In this document: one piece after another, positions 45,121 to 57,463 of the stretch | How the letters are laid out: the number at the start of each line of letters is the position of its first letter | Numbering within the stretch: position 1 is the first letter of the stretch | NCBI RefSeq assembly: GCF_002099425.1 | Contig: NW_018344332.1 | Location: 682,001-746,000 of the forward strand | Reading direction: 5' to 3' | Source: Phascolarctos cinereus | Lineage: Eukaryota; Chordata; Mammalia; Diprotodontia; Phascolarctidae | DNA: 64,000 nucleotides | The notes under the pieces: generated by a model | What the model saw: only the letters and a program-made list of their open reading frames with translations | Database searches by the model: none | Told to the model about the DNA's origin: nothing | Translations under genes and position numbers: made by a program

Positions 45121-46052
45121 CACAACCTGTCTTTGAGGCATTCTATTCTTGATCCTTGTATCCTCAAACCTGCTAAAAGTGTTTTTCTTGTGAAAGGGTC
45201 TCCCAAATGCCTGTCATAATACTACTTCTATTTCACTTTCCCAGTAACACAAGTGCACTGAGTGTTCCTGTTTTGTGATATAGTGACTTCATTCTCTGAT
45301 CCCAACAATCCATTCCATTGGCCCCACTGATTGTGCAGAGGCCATGGATGCACTGCTGTGAATTGACTCTCTTGCTTTTGGGAACCTTTCTAATGACAAT
45401 TCATTGCTTTTACAGTCATTATTGTGATAGAAAGCTTGATATGTTTTGAAATTTTTGGCACAGTAATCACTTTTGTTATTGCTGGCAGAATTAAAATTGA
45501 GCTTCAGTGAATTATGTTATATACAAAAAAATACACCTCACTCCACTGGGAATAATCTGCCCTACACAAATCCAGGCTAACATTTCAATGGAATGGTTAA
45601 TCAGGGACTATTTACAGCTACACCTGCTCTTCTTTGTACATGAAGCTGTGTAATCACCATTGCTTCTTCCAGATCATGGCAGCCAATAACCATTAATGTA
45701 CCAGAAGGGTAATTAAAGAGAATCCCCATCTGCTCTAGGATAGTAGGGAGGAGGGAAATATTGGCTGGAATGCAAAGGTCACCAAGGGAAACCACTGGGG
45801 CCACCAGAAAGCCAGAACTTGAGAGTCCTTGAATCCACATATGGAGAAGAGAATGGCCATCCTTCTCCATCTTCCCCAAATACTTTCCTTTTTCTATGAT
45901 GAATAAGAATGTCAGACCAAGACAAAGTCATAGGCAACCCCAGTATAACAGCCCATCCTAATTCATTATTATTAACTAATTAAAAAAACAGATTGGGGAT
46001 GGGGATGGAGTTTGCATCATGAACTCCAAGACCAATATGGAAGTTTATTTCC
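45121..46052. other. Unassigned, repeat-poor sequence
   Basis: The minus frame 45879-45601 (92 codons) has no recognisable family. No other feature seen. Confidence 0.4.
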
Positions 46053-46221
46053 AGCTAGGTGGTGTACTAGATAGAGCACCAGGCCTAGAGCCAGGAAGAT
46101 GTCAACCTGAGTTGAAATCTGGCCTCAGACACTTACTAGCTGTGTGACCCTGGGCAAGTCACTTCACCCTGTTTGCCTCACTTTCTCATGTGTAAAATGA
46201 TCTGGAGAAGGAAATGGGGGG
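46053..46221 (+). mobile_element. WSINE1-type SINE, 3'-truncated
   Basis: 'agctaggtggtgtactagat', 'ctggcctcagacacttacta' and 'gatctggagaaggaaatggg', then stops in a G7 run. The conserved 3' part is missing, which suggests a later deletion. Confidence 0.9.
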
Positions 46222-46980
46222 GCAGCAAGCACAAATCCTTTTAGTTTACTAATGGGAAAAGACAAAAATGGAAAGTAGCATGTACTTTTCTTCACAGGCA
46301 CTGTATTAGGTAGTTTCCCCAAGTAGCTTTTTAGGAAAAGGTACTTTGAGGGTGCAAGGTATGAAGTGATCAATGAGTTAAAAGGAAATGTCTCATCAAC
46401 ATGACCCTGGAGGGGCCAAAAGAGGAACTTCTGATTAGTTGCCATCTTGGCCTCGACTGAGAAACTCATACACGCATATTCGCATTTTATGTGCTTATGT
46501 ACACATACATATATATACATATAGATGCATATTTATACCTGCACATTTGTATGTATAAATGTGTTTGCAGCTGTATATAAATGCATGGTCTCCTCTTCCT
46601 CTCCTCTCACTCTCTTTGTCCTCATCAAATGAAATATTTTATTATATGATTCTATTTTTAAATCATTATATACTTTGTACCAGTAACAAAAAGCCAAATA
46701 CTCAAGTAAAATAACAGCTTAAATCACATGCTAAAACATTTTTTCTATCTTATCAATGCAGGAACTCCTGGTATTGACATTTAGTTCCTTTCACCAATGC
46801 CAATGAACTCATATATAACTGGGAGGCGTAAAGAGTTAGGTAGCTGCCTGATACAGTGAGATGTTAACCAGACACTTTTCAATGCCTCAAAGCTGGCTCT
46901 TGGACTCCTCAATTAACAGCAACTCTTCTCTTAATTGCTCATTTGAATGGTCTTTTAATGGTCTTTTCTCTTCCTTGTAT
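46222..46980. other. Unassigned sequence
   Basis: Only short ATAC/ATGT-rich runs near 46495-46560. Confidence 0.4.
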
Positions 46981-47310
46981 TTTTAATTCAGTAGAAGACA
47001 GCCTTTATTGAACCCCATAAAAATGTACAGAATAAGATACAAAAGCCAAAGGGGATCATAAACTGATAAAGGAAATGCACGAACCCTCACAGCAGCTCCC
47101 TGAAAAAGATTGAATTGGGTGATATCAACGGGCAACACTTTCACATTCTCATGAATTCCTAGGCCTCCTACAGTGTCCTGTACAGCCCTTTACAGGCCTG
47201 GAGTGTTTCCCACAGTGTGGTTTCTGAGAGGAAAGCAGCCATGACTGGGGCCTAAATGAAAGATGAGCCCCTTCTGATTAGACCAGCCCTAACTGAATCA
47301 CTGATAGAAA
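46981..47310 (-). other. Possible transcript 3' end (exon or retrocopy)
   Basis: On minus the sequence reads like mRNA 3' UTR and ends in AATAAA at 47009-47004, followed after about 15 bases by an A/T-rich end ('aattaaaaatacaag'). No long frame, TSD or long A tail is visible, so this is only a candidate terminal exon or old retrocopy. Confidence 0.25.
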
Positions 47311-47391
47311 TAGCAGGGATTGCAAGGTCCCAATCTGTCCTCATCCCATGCCTATGTCAAGGCTTTGGCTTCAACAAGTCACATCACTTCA

Positions 47392-47560
47392 CATTTATTA
47401 GGCAATTGCTATATTTTAGGCAGTGAGCTAAGCATTGAGCATACAAGTATAAGCCAAAAGAAATATAACTCCTGCCCTCACAAAGCTTACATGCTAAAGA
47501 GGGAAGACAAAACATAAAAGAGGGCTGAAAAGACTGTGTGTTGGGGGAGGTGCCCATGTG
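47392..47560 (+). mobile_element. R1 repeat fragment
   Basis: 'gtgagctaagcattgagcat' and 'ctgccctcacaaagcttaca' follow the R1 5' order. Confidence 0.6.
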
Positions 47561-48211
47561 TGGTCTTGAAGCCAAAGTACAGAGAGTCCAAGGAAGAGTG
47601 AGGAGAGGAATGAGGGATGGGTAGCCTTGGCTTTTCCTCAAAATGGACATTCCATGCAGAACTTACCAGTAGGAGAAGGGGCCACAAAGGCCCCTTTCTT
47701 AGGCTTCATCCTTTTTGACACTGCAGTATTTGACACTGTTAGCCACCTTCTCCTCCTGGATCTTTGCTTCTCCCTGTATTGTCATGATGTTGCTGTATCA
47801 TAGTTTTCTTCTACTTGTCTTTCTGTACTTCTTTGCAAGAGTTACCCTTGTTCCACCCCACTATATGTGGGTATATCTCTAGGCTCCATCCTGGGTATCT
47901 CTTCATCATTCTCCTTACTCTTTTGCTTACTCAACTTTTAATTGATCTGTTTCAACACCCTTGGATTCCATTATCATTTCTATGGGCATGATTCTCAAAT
48001 CTACATATTCAGGCCTTTCTTTCCCCTGAGTTACAGTACTACTTCTCCAAGTGCCTGCTGGACAGCTCCACCTGGGTACTGCTCAGTTACTCAACCTCTA
48101 TATGTCTCCAAGAGAACTCATGATCTTTCCCCCTGCATCCACTGCATCTCCTCACTTTCCTATTTCTGCCAAGGCACTACCATTCTTCAAAGTACCTACA
48201 TTCACAATCTA

Positions 48212-48476
48212 GGTTGTTTGTTGTTATGCAGTTGTTTCAGTCATGTCTGACAGTTTATATCCCCATTTGGAGTTTTCTTGGCAAAGATATTGAAGTGCTT
48301 TGCCATTTCCTTCTCCAGTTTGTTCTACAGATGAGGAAACTGAGGCAAACAGGGTTAAGTAATTTACCCAGGGTCACACAACTAGTAAGGGACTGAGGCC
48401 AGCTTTGAACTCAGGAAGATAAGTATTCCTGACTCTAGGCCTGACACTCTATCCATTGTGCCACCCAGCTGCCCTC
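48212..48476 (-). mobile_element. WSINE1-type SINE nested in L2, with TSD
   Basis: Full reversed SINE ('gtttcagtcatgtctgacag', 'tgtgccacccagctgccc'). Flanking 'tcacaatctagg' and 'tcaccatctagg' are near-identical 12-base direct repeats, one of them being the natural L2 sequence. Confidence 0.92.
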
Positions 48477-49017
48477 ACCATCTAGGAGTCGTCCTCAACT
48501 CTGTAACTCACCTCATGTCTAATCCACTTCTTAGACTTAGTGATATTTTCTCCATATCACCTCTTTCTTGCATCCCCTTCCCATTACTCACAACCCAACC
48601 ATACTACTTCAGGTCCTGATCACTTCATACTTGGATTCTTGTAAGAGTTGCCACTAGTATTCCTGCATCTAGTCTGTCCAGTCTCCAATCTGCTTCCACA
48701 TGGCTATCACATAGATACTTCTGAAATGCAGGTGTTCTGATGTCACCAAAAGTCCCAATGCTCCTGGAGCTCTCTAATGCCTTGGGGATAAAATGCCAAC
48801 TCCATGGTTTGATGGTTTGTTCTTTAAATGCCCTCAGCAGTTGGCTCCAGTCTACCTTCTCAGGCTTAACACACATCAATCTAAATACAAGCTGCACAAT
48901 GTGCCCATCCCCATCCACAACATTCCTGCTTCCAAGCTTGTGTGCAAGCTTTCCTACAAGCCTGGGACACCCCCTCTTTTTACCTTCATCTCATCAAATG
49001 CCTAGTTTCCAGTACGT

Positions 49018-49133
49018 ATAATCAAATCACCAAGCACTTAGTAAACACATACCATGTACCAGCCTCTATGATAAGCACTGGGTACACAAAGGAAGTCAAA
49101 AACAGTCCCTCTTCTGAAAGGGCACATGGTAAA
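49018..49133 (+). mobile_element. R1 fragment nested in L2 3' UTR
   Basis: 'accaagcacttagtaaacac', 'catgtaccagcctctatgat' and 'agcactgggtacacaaagga'. L2-like text surrounds it. Confidence 0.6.
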
Positions 49134-49245
49134 TGTCTAATTCCTTCAAGAGACATTTTGTGGTTCCCAATTGTTGGTTTCTTCCTCTCACTGAATTACC
49201 TTGTACTTCTGTGTATGTTTTATAATTCCTGGGAAGCATACATTT

Positions 49246-50504
49246 CTAATGACCTTCCAAAGAGCCTGAGAAGAGTGAATTAGCGTGGGGAAGGTTTAAA
49301 AAATGTGTGCAGGCATATATTTACCAGATTCTTCAGGTTTCCATTTCATTTGCCCTAGAAAAGACTTCTTTCCCTGGGTTTTGTGAGCTTTGGGTAGAAA
49401 AGTGATGTCCATCAATGTTCTATTTTGGATTTTCCATCTAAGAATCTAGAGTAGAGTGTCCAATCCAGAAGGTTGGAGCACAGAGAGAAATGAGATGACT
49501 CCTGGAGAACTCTGGGGGCTATAAGAAGTCCCACTCCAAATTTTGCATACCTAGTATGTGGAAATAGGTTGGGCAGAGGCAGAAAAAGATGGATAGGAGG
49601 AGAGGATGACAAGTGTGCCATGAACCACAGCCACAAGTGAGAAAAGGAGGCTCAAACTCCAGGATTCGCTTGCTCAGCGGGCATAGTTCTTGAGAAATAT
49701 TTAGGTGGGAAACCTCATACTTGTCAGGTCCCTCTCCTCATTCATTTTCCCTTCCATTCACCAAGATGGGGAGGAATGAAAGAAGAGCAGTCAATTCTGC
49801 TACAGCAAACTCTGAAGCTTGTAATGCGAAAGCTATTCAATCATGTTTTCTAGGCTAGGCTATCTTACTGTGCTTCTAAAGGATTCCCTTACAGAATTTC
49901 TACAAATTACAAGTCCATTAAGGGGAAAAGAGTAAATTTTCTGTTTCTATGAATGAAAGTAGAAAGGAAGAGAAAAAGGGAAAGGGAGGAAGAGAAGGAG
50001 AGGGAGAAAGAGGAGGGGAGAGAGAGAGAGAGAGACAGACAGACAGAGACAGAGAGACAGAGAGAGACAGAGACAGAGGGACAGAGACAGAAAGGTTACA
50101 AATGTGAAGCCTAGTGACTAAGCAAAAATGAAAAGATTTTAGGGCAATGTTGAGCATATTCCAGGTCATACCTTTACATGCACATCAAACTTTAAACCAG
50201 GAAGGGACAAGATTCCTCATGAATTTTAATAGTGCTTTCTGTGGAGTAGAGGGGGAGATGAGGCTCACATAGAAAAACTCTCCACAGGTACGCCCTCTCC
50301 TCTGCTGTAGCTATTTTGTTCATGTTGAAAAGACAGTGTTACCAGTTGCCAAAACATATAATATACCTCAATTTTGTTAATTAATTAGCTAATTATGTGG
50401 AAGGCTGCTACTCTTGGTAGAGTTTAGGAAGCAGGAGAATGAGCCAGGTATGAGGAGTCAGAAGTTTAGAACTATGACACATGCATATCTAACACAACCT
50501 TCTT
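49246..50504. other. Unassigned sequence with a purine-rich tract
   Basis: Holds the tract listed next. Otherwise nothing recognised. Confidence 0.4.
49955..50095 (+). repeat. Purine-rich (GAGA/GACA) tract
   Basis: Almost pure A/G with 'gacagacagagaca' units. A pure-purine strand of this kind can in principle adopt triplex (H-DNA) structure. Confidence 0.85.
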
Positions 50505-50672
50505 TAGAGCTGCACCTCTCTATCTATCCCACCCCCTTCATCCCAGTAGAATGTAAACTCCTTGAGGTCAGGGACTAGGTCACTTTCATGCTTAGTAAGC
50601 TTAGCATGCTTAGCACAGTACCTAGCCTATAGTAGGCATTTACTGACTGCTTGTTGATTCATTGATTAACTG
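50505..50672 (+). mobile_element. L2 3' end
   Basis: 'cagtagaatgtaaactcctt', 'gaggtcagggactaggtcac' and 'atagtaggcatttactgact'. Confidence 0.85.
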
Positions 50673-50904
50673 ATTACTGCACATGGTCATATGGTTGGTC
50701 ACATTTAAGACATGTGCCCCAAATCTCTTGCCTCTGAATACAATGAGAGCTCAATATTTGCTTCATGAATTAATTATTAACTCTTGTGCTACTGTGGAAT
50801 TATCCATCACCAAAATCACAGTTCTGAAACTCTTTCCTCCCAAAGGAGAAATGCAAGTTCTCATCTCAGAATCAGTTAATGAATGCTTTCTAAATACTAA
50901 AAAT

Positions 50905-51188
50905 CAGTCAACAGGCACACACATCTATTAAGCACCTACTATGTATATAGTTAGTAGGTACTGAGGATACAAAGACATATTCCTATTCTGAAGCAGCTTA
51001 AAAGGGAACAGTATGTATAATATCTTATACATATTATGATATTATATATATATATATATATAAACATATACTTATGTGTGAAATAAGTATATGGAAAAAA
51101 GAGACAAAGTCTGTGCAAATACACAAGAAAGCCACTAGTGAGGGGCCAAAGGGATCAGGGAAAGTCTCGTAAGAGGTGGTATTACAGG
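50905..51188 (+). mobile_element. R1 repeat, 5' part, with TA microsatellite
   Basis: 'attaagcacctactatgtat', 'aggtactgaggatacaaaga' and later 'gtctcgtaagaggtggtatt'. A TA run (51041-51062) has expanded inside. An L2 scrap (51190-51255, 'cctgcctttccagctttatc') follows. Confidence 0.6.
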
Positions 51189-51255
51189 GGTTTGCTTGGC
51201 ATTTAAAGACTCTCAAAATCTATCCCTAACCTGCCTTTCCAGCTTTATCTCACAA

Positions 51256-52774
51256 ACAATATTCCATTTCCCATCTCCATTTTTAAAATTAACTGACTAT
51301 TGTCTCTATACAAATTGAACATACACACTAAAAACACATTCACATTTACAGAATGGTATGCATTCGACTTTGATATGACAAAAAAAAAAACCTAATGAAA
51401 TAGTGAAGAGTTTGCTGAAAAATAGCCATCTTGAATAACATTTTAATTTTACGAGGTCTGTATTTACAAAGTACAGTGAGATGAAATACCTTGCATTTTG
51501 CATCTCCCTTTAAATATGTGATAAAGACAGAACAAACATAATGGTTGTCATGGACATCTACTAAGAGGGTTAAGCTTGGGGGAGCTGATTTAAACAGCTA
51601 CATGGGCACTGAGAATGGACACTGACATCCCTCACTAATTCAACTTCCCTTCTTTTTTCCCTTTGTGGGAGAAATCACAACCAGGAAATGAATCTGCATT
51701 GTGTTGCTCCAGTTGCTTTATGCCAGGAGAACCCTTAACAAATGTCTCAACAAAGACCCAGATTTTTTCTATCTATTACTTCATTTGGGGGAAATATCAT
51801 ATGTAAGAAACAGCTCATTTATGGCTAAGTGCATAATCACTGGCACATACAAGAAAGCCCCCACCTAAAATACCCAGATAATGCAAAAAGTGGACTTGAA
51901 AACAACTATAAAATCTCTTTATGAGTTTCCAACTAAGTTTTATTTTCAATGGTGACTAGAAGGAAGGCAACTTATACGATAGATCTGGAAGAGAGAGCAA
52001 GCCCCATGACTTCACACAGCTCTGCTTCACTTAAATCCAATTCACACACTGAAGTCAAGACATCACCCCATAATGGCATTGGTCCACTTTGATAAAAAAA
52101 AAAAGCAGCAGCAACAACAACTGCCCCTTAATGGATTGCTTGATGTCATTGTTTAAGTGTCTGGGCCAGCTCTAAATCTAAGATCATTCAGAAGGTCTCT
52201 GCGAAAACCCATTTTTGTGATACCAGATCACTTGGAATCTTGCAGAAGAATCCATTCATTTTACCCCCCTCAGGCTCCTTCTTAGGGATGAGCCTTTTAA
52301 AAATGAGGAGTCCATTTTTTAAACTATATATAATCAAGTCCAAGGCCCAAATTGCCAGTTGGTTCCCTCGGATGCCAGCAGCCTGACTTTCTCCTGATTT
52401 CCTTCTTTACCATCTCTACAGACTCTGATCATCAGAGAGAAAGGTCAGTTTTGTTGGTTTATGACATCATGGTACTGAACTGGAATAGAAACAAATCTCT
52501 GCAATGTTGTAGGCTTGAATAGTGTGCAAACAAACCACGAGTCTCCAAATGAGTCAATTCCATGAGATCTTGGTCCAATGGGGCTGGAGGCTGGGATGAA
52601 TGTTGAGCCCAAAATGTTAGCCAAGATTCTCTAGGCCACAAAGTATGGGACCTGTTGGTGCTTTCATGCTCATGAACTGCTTTGAGCTCCACAGATGCTA
52701 AGCTTCAACACGGACTTAAGCTCACTCATGGCTGATATTATTGGTGGGAGTGAAGGGGAAGGGGAGAAGGGAAC
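51256..52774. other. Unassigned, repeat-poor sequence
   Basis: 1.5 kb with no SINE or LINE motif recognised and no long frame. Could be old unique sequence or a conserved non-coding element; the sequence alone cannot tell. Confidence 0.4.
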
Positions 52775-53012
52775 AATCATTATATAGTACTTGGTATGTG
52801 AGCAGCGCTTTACAAATGTGTTATCATTTGATCTTCACAACAACCCTGGCAAGAAGGTGCAGTTATTATCTCCATTTTAGAGTTGAGAAAACTGAGGCAA
52901 ATAGAGATGAAGCAACCTGCCCAGGCTAGCAGAAATAGTAAATGTCTGAGGAGGATTTTAAAATGAGGTCTTTCTGACTCCAGGACCAGCTCTCTATTCA
53001 CTGCAGGTGCCT
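52775..53012 (-). mobile_element. MAR1-type CORE-SINE
   Basis: 'gagcagcgctttacaaatgt', 'tttgatcttcacaacaaccc', 'gagttgagaaaactgaggca' and 'gaggtctttctgactccagg', reversed. Confidence 0.85.
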
Positions 53013-53179
53013 AAGATAAATGAGATAAAAGACGAAGACATGTTTACCTGTAGCGTAAGACCTCAGGGTAGCTCCATTGGCTAAAAGTCTTAGGGAATAA
53101 TTGGATAAAAGTTCAAATGAGTAGATGAGAGTAATTCTAATTAGCACATGAATGGTCTATGATCATTATCTCTTAAGAA

Positions 53180-53462
53180 CAACAAAGAGAGAGGGGGGAG
53201 GGAAACAGAAAGGCAGAAAGAAACAGAGAGATCAAGATGGGGGAGATAGAGACAGAGATGAGACAGAGACAGGGAGAAAAGCAGAGAATGAGAGAAGGAC
53301 AAGAGGGGCAGAGAAATAAACAGAGAAAGAGAAACGCAGAGAAACATAGAGACAGATAAAAAGGCAGAGAGATGAGAGAAGTCAGAGAAAGATAGAAAGG
53401 GAGAAAGACAGAATCAGAGAGAAGCAGAGGAACAGAAGAGACAGAAAGAAAGAAGAGAGATG
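53180..53462 (+). repeat. Degenerate (AGAGACAG)-type purine-rich satellite
   Basis: About 280 bases built of imperfect AGAGA, GACAGAGA and AGAAAG units. Produces long Ser/Leu/Phe frames on minus, which are artefacts. Confidence 0.85.
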
Positions 53463-53484
53463 GCCCAGGGCTAGGAAAACTTGG

Positions 53485-53575
53485 GGCCAAGCCCTGTCCC
53501 AGACCCACACTGGCTGATCAAGTCACTTCATCTCTCAGTGGTCCCAAACTAATACATGGGGATCAAGGTAAGAAG
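53485..53575 (+). mobile_element. MIR-type fragment
   Basis: 'tgatcaagtcacttcatctc' and 'aaactaatacatggggatca' follow the MIR core end on plus. Confidence 0.45.
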
Positions 53576-54004
53576 ACAGCATGATGCCCAGGTGTAGATC
53601 TGGGCTTTTCACTTGGAAGTGAGTTTCCCATGCTAATGAAACCCCAGGTCTAGAACACTATGGAATAGCCTCATGGCTCCACATAAGGGGTTTTATCTTC
53701 CACAAGCTGCTCTAGCACCTCACCTAGACATCAAAGTTACACTGAGCAAAGAAAGGCTGAGGAGCAAACTTGGACAGGTCATACACACCTCACAGTGAAG
53801 GTGCAGGTCCTGCCTCAGCCCTGGCCCATGGCTCCATCTTCCAAGAGCCTGCCAGGCCAAATGCAAGGAGGCTTCTGAGTAACGCTTCTAGTGTGATGCT
53901 TCATAATGACTGTGTGTTATGGTGACTGAACGGAGTCTTCTCTTTGGTGAAAGCCCATATCACAGAAGGGGAGAAGGGAGGAGCTCAAAACACATCCAGA
54001 AACA
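53576..54004. other. Unassigned sequence
   Basis: Slightly GC-richer. No exon or repeat recognised. Confidence 0.4.
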
Positions 54005-54135
54005 AGGATGATTGAAGAGGACCTCAGAGATCCTCTGGTTAAAGCACCCGCCTTTTACAAAGGAAGAAACTGAGGCTCAGGTAGAGTAATGAACTTGCTA
54101 GATGATGAATGCAGGTCTCCAGGTCAGTGTCTGGG
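54005..54135 (-). mobile_element. MIR-type SINE fragment
   Basis: 'gaggacctcagagatcctct', 'aaaggaagaaactgaggctc' and 'gatgaatgcaggtctccagg', reversed. Confidence 0.65.
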
Positions 54136-54189
54136 GGTTTTAGTTCTCTGCTTTTGCCCAAGATGTACACTTACACATATTGTCAAATA

Positions 54190-54278
<89 letters not shown>

Positions 54279-54493
54279 AGAGAAGGAAGGAAGGAAGGAA
54301 GGAAGGAAGGAAGGAAGGAAGGAAGGAAGGAAGGAAGGAAGGAGGGAAGGAAGGAAGGAAGGAAGGAGGAAGAGGAAGGAAGGAAGGAAGGAAGGAAGGA
54401 AGGAAGGAAGGAAGGAAGGAAGGAAGGAGGAAGGAAGGAAGGAGGAAGGGAGGGAGGAAGGAAGGAAGGAGAAGGGAGGGAGGGAGGGAGGGA
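54190..54493 (+). repeat. Compound (GAAA)n-(GGAA)n-(GGGA)n satellite
   Basis: About 90 bases of pure GAAA, then about 200 bases of GGAA with periodic GGA/GGAGG slips, then GGGA units. The three-step change suggests one expanding array that drifted by point mutation. The 191-codon frame on minus and the 129- and 115-codon frames on plus come from it and are not genes. Confidence 0.97.
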
Positions 54494-56445
54494 TTTAATT
54501 GTCTCTCTTCTACCGCTGAAATTGTAAAGAAACAAAATCATTTCTGCTAATAAATAATTCAGACTTTTCACTAATTTAGACATGATACCTATTTTCATAT
54601 AATATTCACATATGCATGTGTATTTGAGGGAAAGAGTTCTCCAAAATCCAAAATAAACTCCCAAAGTGACTTCACATAGTTCTGATCTGACAAACTCTAT
54701 CAAACACATTATCACAAAAAAAAAATCACATATACAAACATGGCAGCCAACCAGGTCGATTGAACTATTTTTCCTTCCTCCCTTGCCTTCCTCTCCTCTC
54801 CTCTCCCTTCCTTCCTTCTCCTTCTAAAGGAAAATAAATATATTCATTTTTGATCTCTCTCTCTTTTTTTACATTTCTATGTAAAAGTCATTTAACCCTT
54901 TACAAAAGCGCAAGGGTCATGAGCTCCTCAGTTATGTCTATGCATGTTGCCATTCATTGCCTGTTCCTAAGTCCTTCTCACATGAAGCTTCAGTTTCTGT
55001 ATCAGTAAAGTGGGCAGAATGCTATTATCAGCCCTGTAGTGGTTGTAATAAAGGTCAACTTCAAAGGGTAAGTGAACATCTGGCAAACCAATAAGAACAC
55101 ATCTGTAAAAAGTATTTCAGCATTTTGGTTCTTTGCCTTTCCTCTCACTACTTACTTCTTTAAAATATTTCTAATCACACTAATAGAAAGAGAATTGAGT
55201 CATTCTATCAATTCTGTTCATCCTATTGGACAATGGTCTCGAGGTCCTCCTTTGGAGGACCATGGAGAAACCCATGAGGATTCCATATTGCCCTACCTCA
55301 AGAGCAAACATCATGCCTGGGATTTCAGACTCTGATCTGGTTCTTTGAAAGTTTCCAATTAGTACACTGACCAGGATAGCCAAGACACTGGGAAGTCTGG
55401 GTAACAGATGCATTCATTTGGTAAACTACTGTGGAGGCCCCTAGGGGCTCATTTTTGCTAAAAAAGTAATTAACTAAGCACAATATAATAGTTCTGAGCC
55501 TATTAGGAAAGTGGCCTGGGAATTTAAATAAATTTGCTATGATTAGAAGTAATGAAATCTTGAAGAGTACCAGATTTAATTGCAAAAGTTGCTTGGTTAG
55601 CTGCCTAATATTGGGACTTGGAAACTGGTGAGAATTTAAGTGAAGTTCCTCTTGTTCCAAGGCTAAGTTACAGAATAAAGTCCCAAGAAACTTGAGAATT
55701 TTCTTAGGTGCTTTAGGAGAAATGGAAGTGGGATTGCCAACAAAATCATTAATAGTTCACACCTGTAACAACCCTGATTTTAAGATAAGGTTCTGAACCA
55801 AATGCACAGCAAAAAAATATGGAGAAAATGGAAGGAGATCGAGAGATTTTGAGTGGATTAAGCCAGTGTCCAAGGAGCAAGCAAGGACTGAGATGAGTGA
55901 TTTGTATCTTAAAATAATTTATATAGTACCTAAAGATCAATAGGGAACAAACTGAAATAACTTCTTAGCAGGAGCTTATTTTCCTTGCACTGAATACAAG
56001 AATAAAGAAAGGAATGATGTGAATGTCTTTCTGCTTGACTCCTAAGGAGTTGGGATATGGGATCTCAATCTACCCATCATGGCTGTTCACTGGACTGAAA
56101 GATCTTCTCAAACTGAGCCCAACTCACTGCTGCAGCCTCAGTGAATATCCCTCCCCTTCCTGCACTCTTTGCTCATCTCCACTTCCCTCATACATGGCAG
56201 GTTCTCCACACCCAGTCATAGGCTCCTTGTGCTGAGGGTCCCATGTAACTTGAGCTTGAGCCTTCTGTACCTGGGCCTCATGGACTCTTTCTCTTCCCTT
56301 CACATGCAGCTCAAGCTCCCTTTTTTGTTTAAAACTTTTTGTAATCATCCCAATGCTAGTGTCCTCTTAGCCAAAACACCTTGTATTTAACTACTAGATA
56401 TGATATAGTAATTGATATAGAACATGTAGTTCTGTCTTATATAAA
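54494..56445. other. Unassigned sequence
   Basis: A pyrimidine-rich run at 54769-54825. Several short frames with no recognisable domains. No SINE or LINE motif identified with confidence. Confidence 0.4.
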
Positions 56446-56480
56446 GTGTCCCAAAACTCTTAGTGCCATTTTAAATTATT

Positions 56481-57463
56481 TTAATTTGTTCTTTTTCTAG
56501 TTTTTTTAGTTGTATGCCCAATTCATCAATCTCCTCTTTTTCTATTTTATTTATGTAAGCATTTAGAGATATAAAACTTCCCCTAAGAACTGCTTTCGCT
56601 GCATCCCATAGGTTTTGGTATGTTGTCTCATTATTGTCATTCTCTTGAATGAAATTATTGATTGTTTCTATGATTTGTTGTTTGACCCAATCATTTTTTA
56701 GGATTAGAGTATTTAGTTTCCAATTATTTTTTAGTCTGTCTTTCCATGGCCCTTTATTACATATAATTTTTATTGCATCATGATCTGAAAAGGATGCATT
56801 TAATCTTTCTGCCTTTCTGCATTGGATTGTGAGGTTTTTATGCCCTAGTACATGGTCAATTTTTGTGTATGTGCCATGTACTGCTGAGAAAAAAAGTATA
56901 TTCCTTTCTATCCCCATTCAGTTTTCTCCAGAGGTCTATCATACCTAACTTTTCTAATGTTCTATTCACCTCCTTAACTTCTTTCTTGTTTATTTTGTGG
57001 TTAGACTTATCTAGTGCTGAGAGGGGGAGGTTCAGGTCCCCACTAGTATAGTTTTGCTGTCTATTTCTTCCTGTAACTCCCTGAACTTCTCCTGTAAGAA
57101 TTTGGATGCTATACCATTTGGTGCATATATGTTAGTAATGATATTACTTCATTGTCTATGGTGCCTTTTAGCAGGATGTAGTTTCCTTCCTTATCTCTTT
57201 TGATTAGATCTATTTTTGCTTTTGCTTTGTCTGAGATCAGGATTGCTACCCCTGCTTTTTTTACTTCAGCTGACGCATAATATATTCTGCTCCAGCCTTT
57301 TACCTTTACCCTGTATGTGTCACTCTTTTTCAAATGTGTTTCCTGTAAACAACATATTGTAGGATTATGATTTTTAATCCATTCTGCAATCTTTCCATTT
57401 TATGGGAGAGTTCATCCCATTCACATTCACAGTTATGATTACTATCTGTGTCTTTTTCTCCAT
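56481..57463 (-). pseudogene. L1 ORF2, endonuclease part only
   Basis: Probable start at 57463 (MEKKTQIVIITVNVNGMNSP, the EN opening strand). The catalytic-region blocks CCLQETHLKKSDTYRVKVKGW, KKAGVAILISDK and, further on, YTKIDHVLGHK and SFSDHDAIKI are readable. Several frame changes exist (near 57400 and between 57109 and 56917). It ends in KKLEKEQIK at the insertion boundary, so the reverse transcriptase was never copied. Not functional. Confidence 0.88.

Larger units (their letters stand above)
47695..49245 (+). mobile_element. L2 LINE, about 1.5 kb (ORF2 end and 3' UTR), two insertions
   Basis: Begins in the RT block ('tctctaggctccatcctggg'), then 'tgattctcaaatctacatat', 'ctgctggacagctccacctg' and 'gaactcatgatctttccccc'. 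It continues after the WSINE1 with 'tctaggagtcgtcctcaact' and, in the 3' UTR, 'gccactagtattcctgcatc' and 'cctgggacaccccctctttt'. The frames 47942-48250 and 48740-49283 are L2-derived, with no intact ORF2. Inserted elements: WSINE1 (48212-48476) and R1 (49018-49133). Confidence 0.9.

Noticed and set aside
47942-49283. Series of ~100-codon frames suggesting exons
   Set aside because: All fall inside one L2 copy and its nested SINE.
53141-53508. Frames of 68 and 111 codons on minus with signal-peptide-like hydrophobic runs
   Set aside because: Produced by the degenerate AGAGACAG satellite.
54140-54715. 191-codon frame on minus, the longest in the area, plus overlapping plus-strand frames
   Set aside because: Encoded by the GAAA/GGAA array. 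Only Ser/Leu/Phe/Pro or Lys/Glu/Arg/Gly repeats, hence an artefact.
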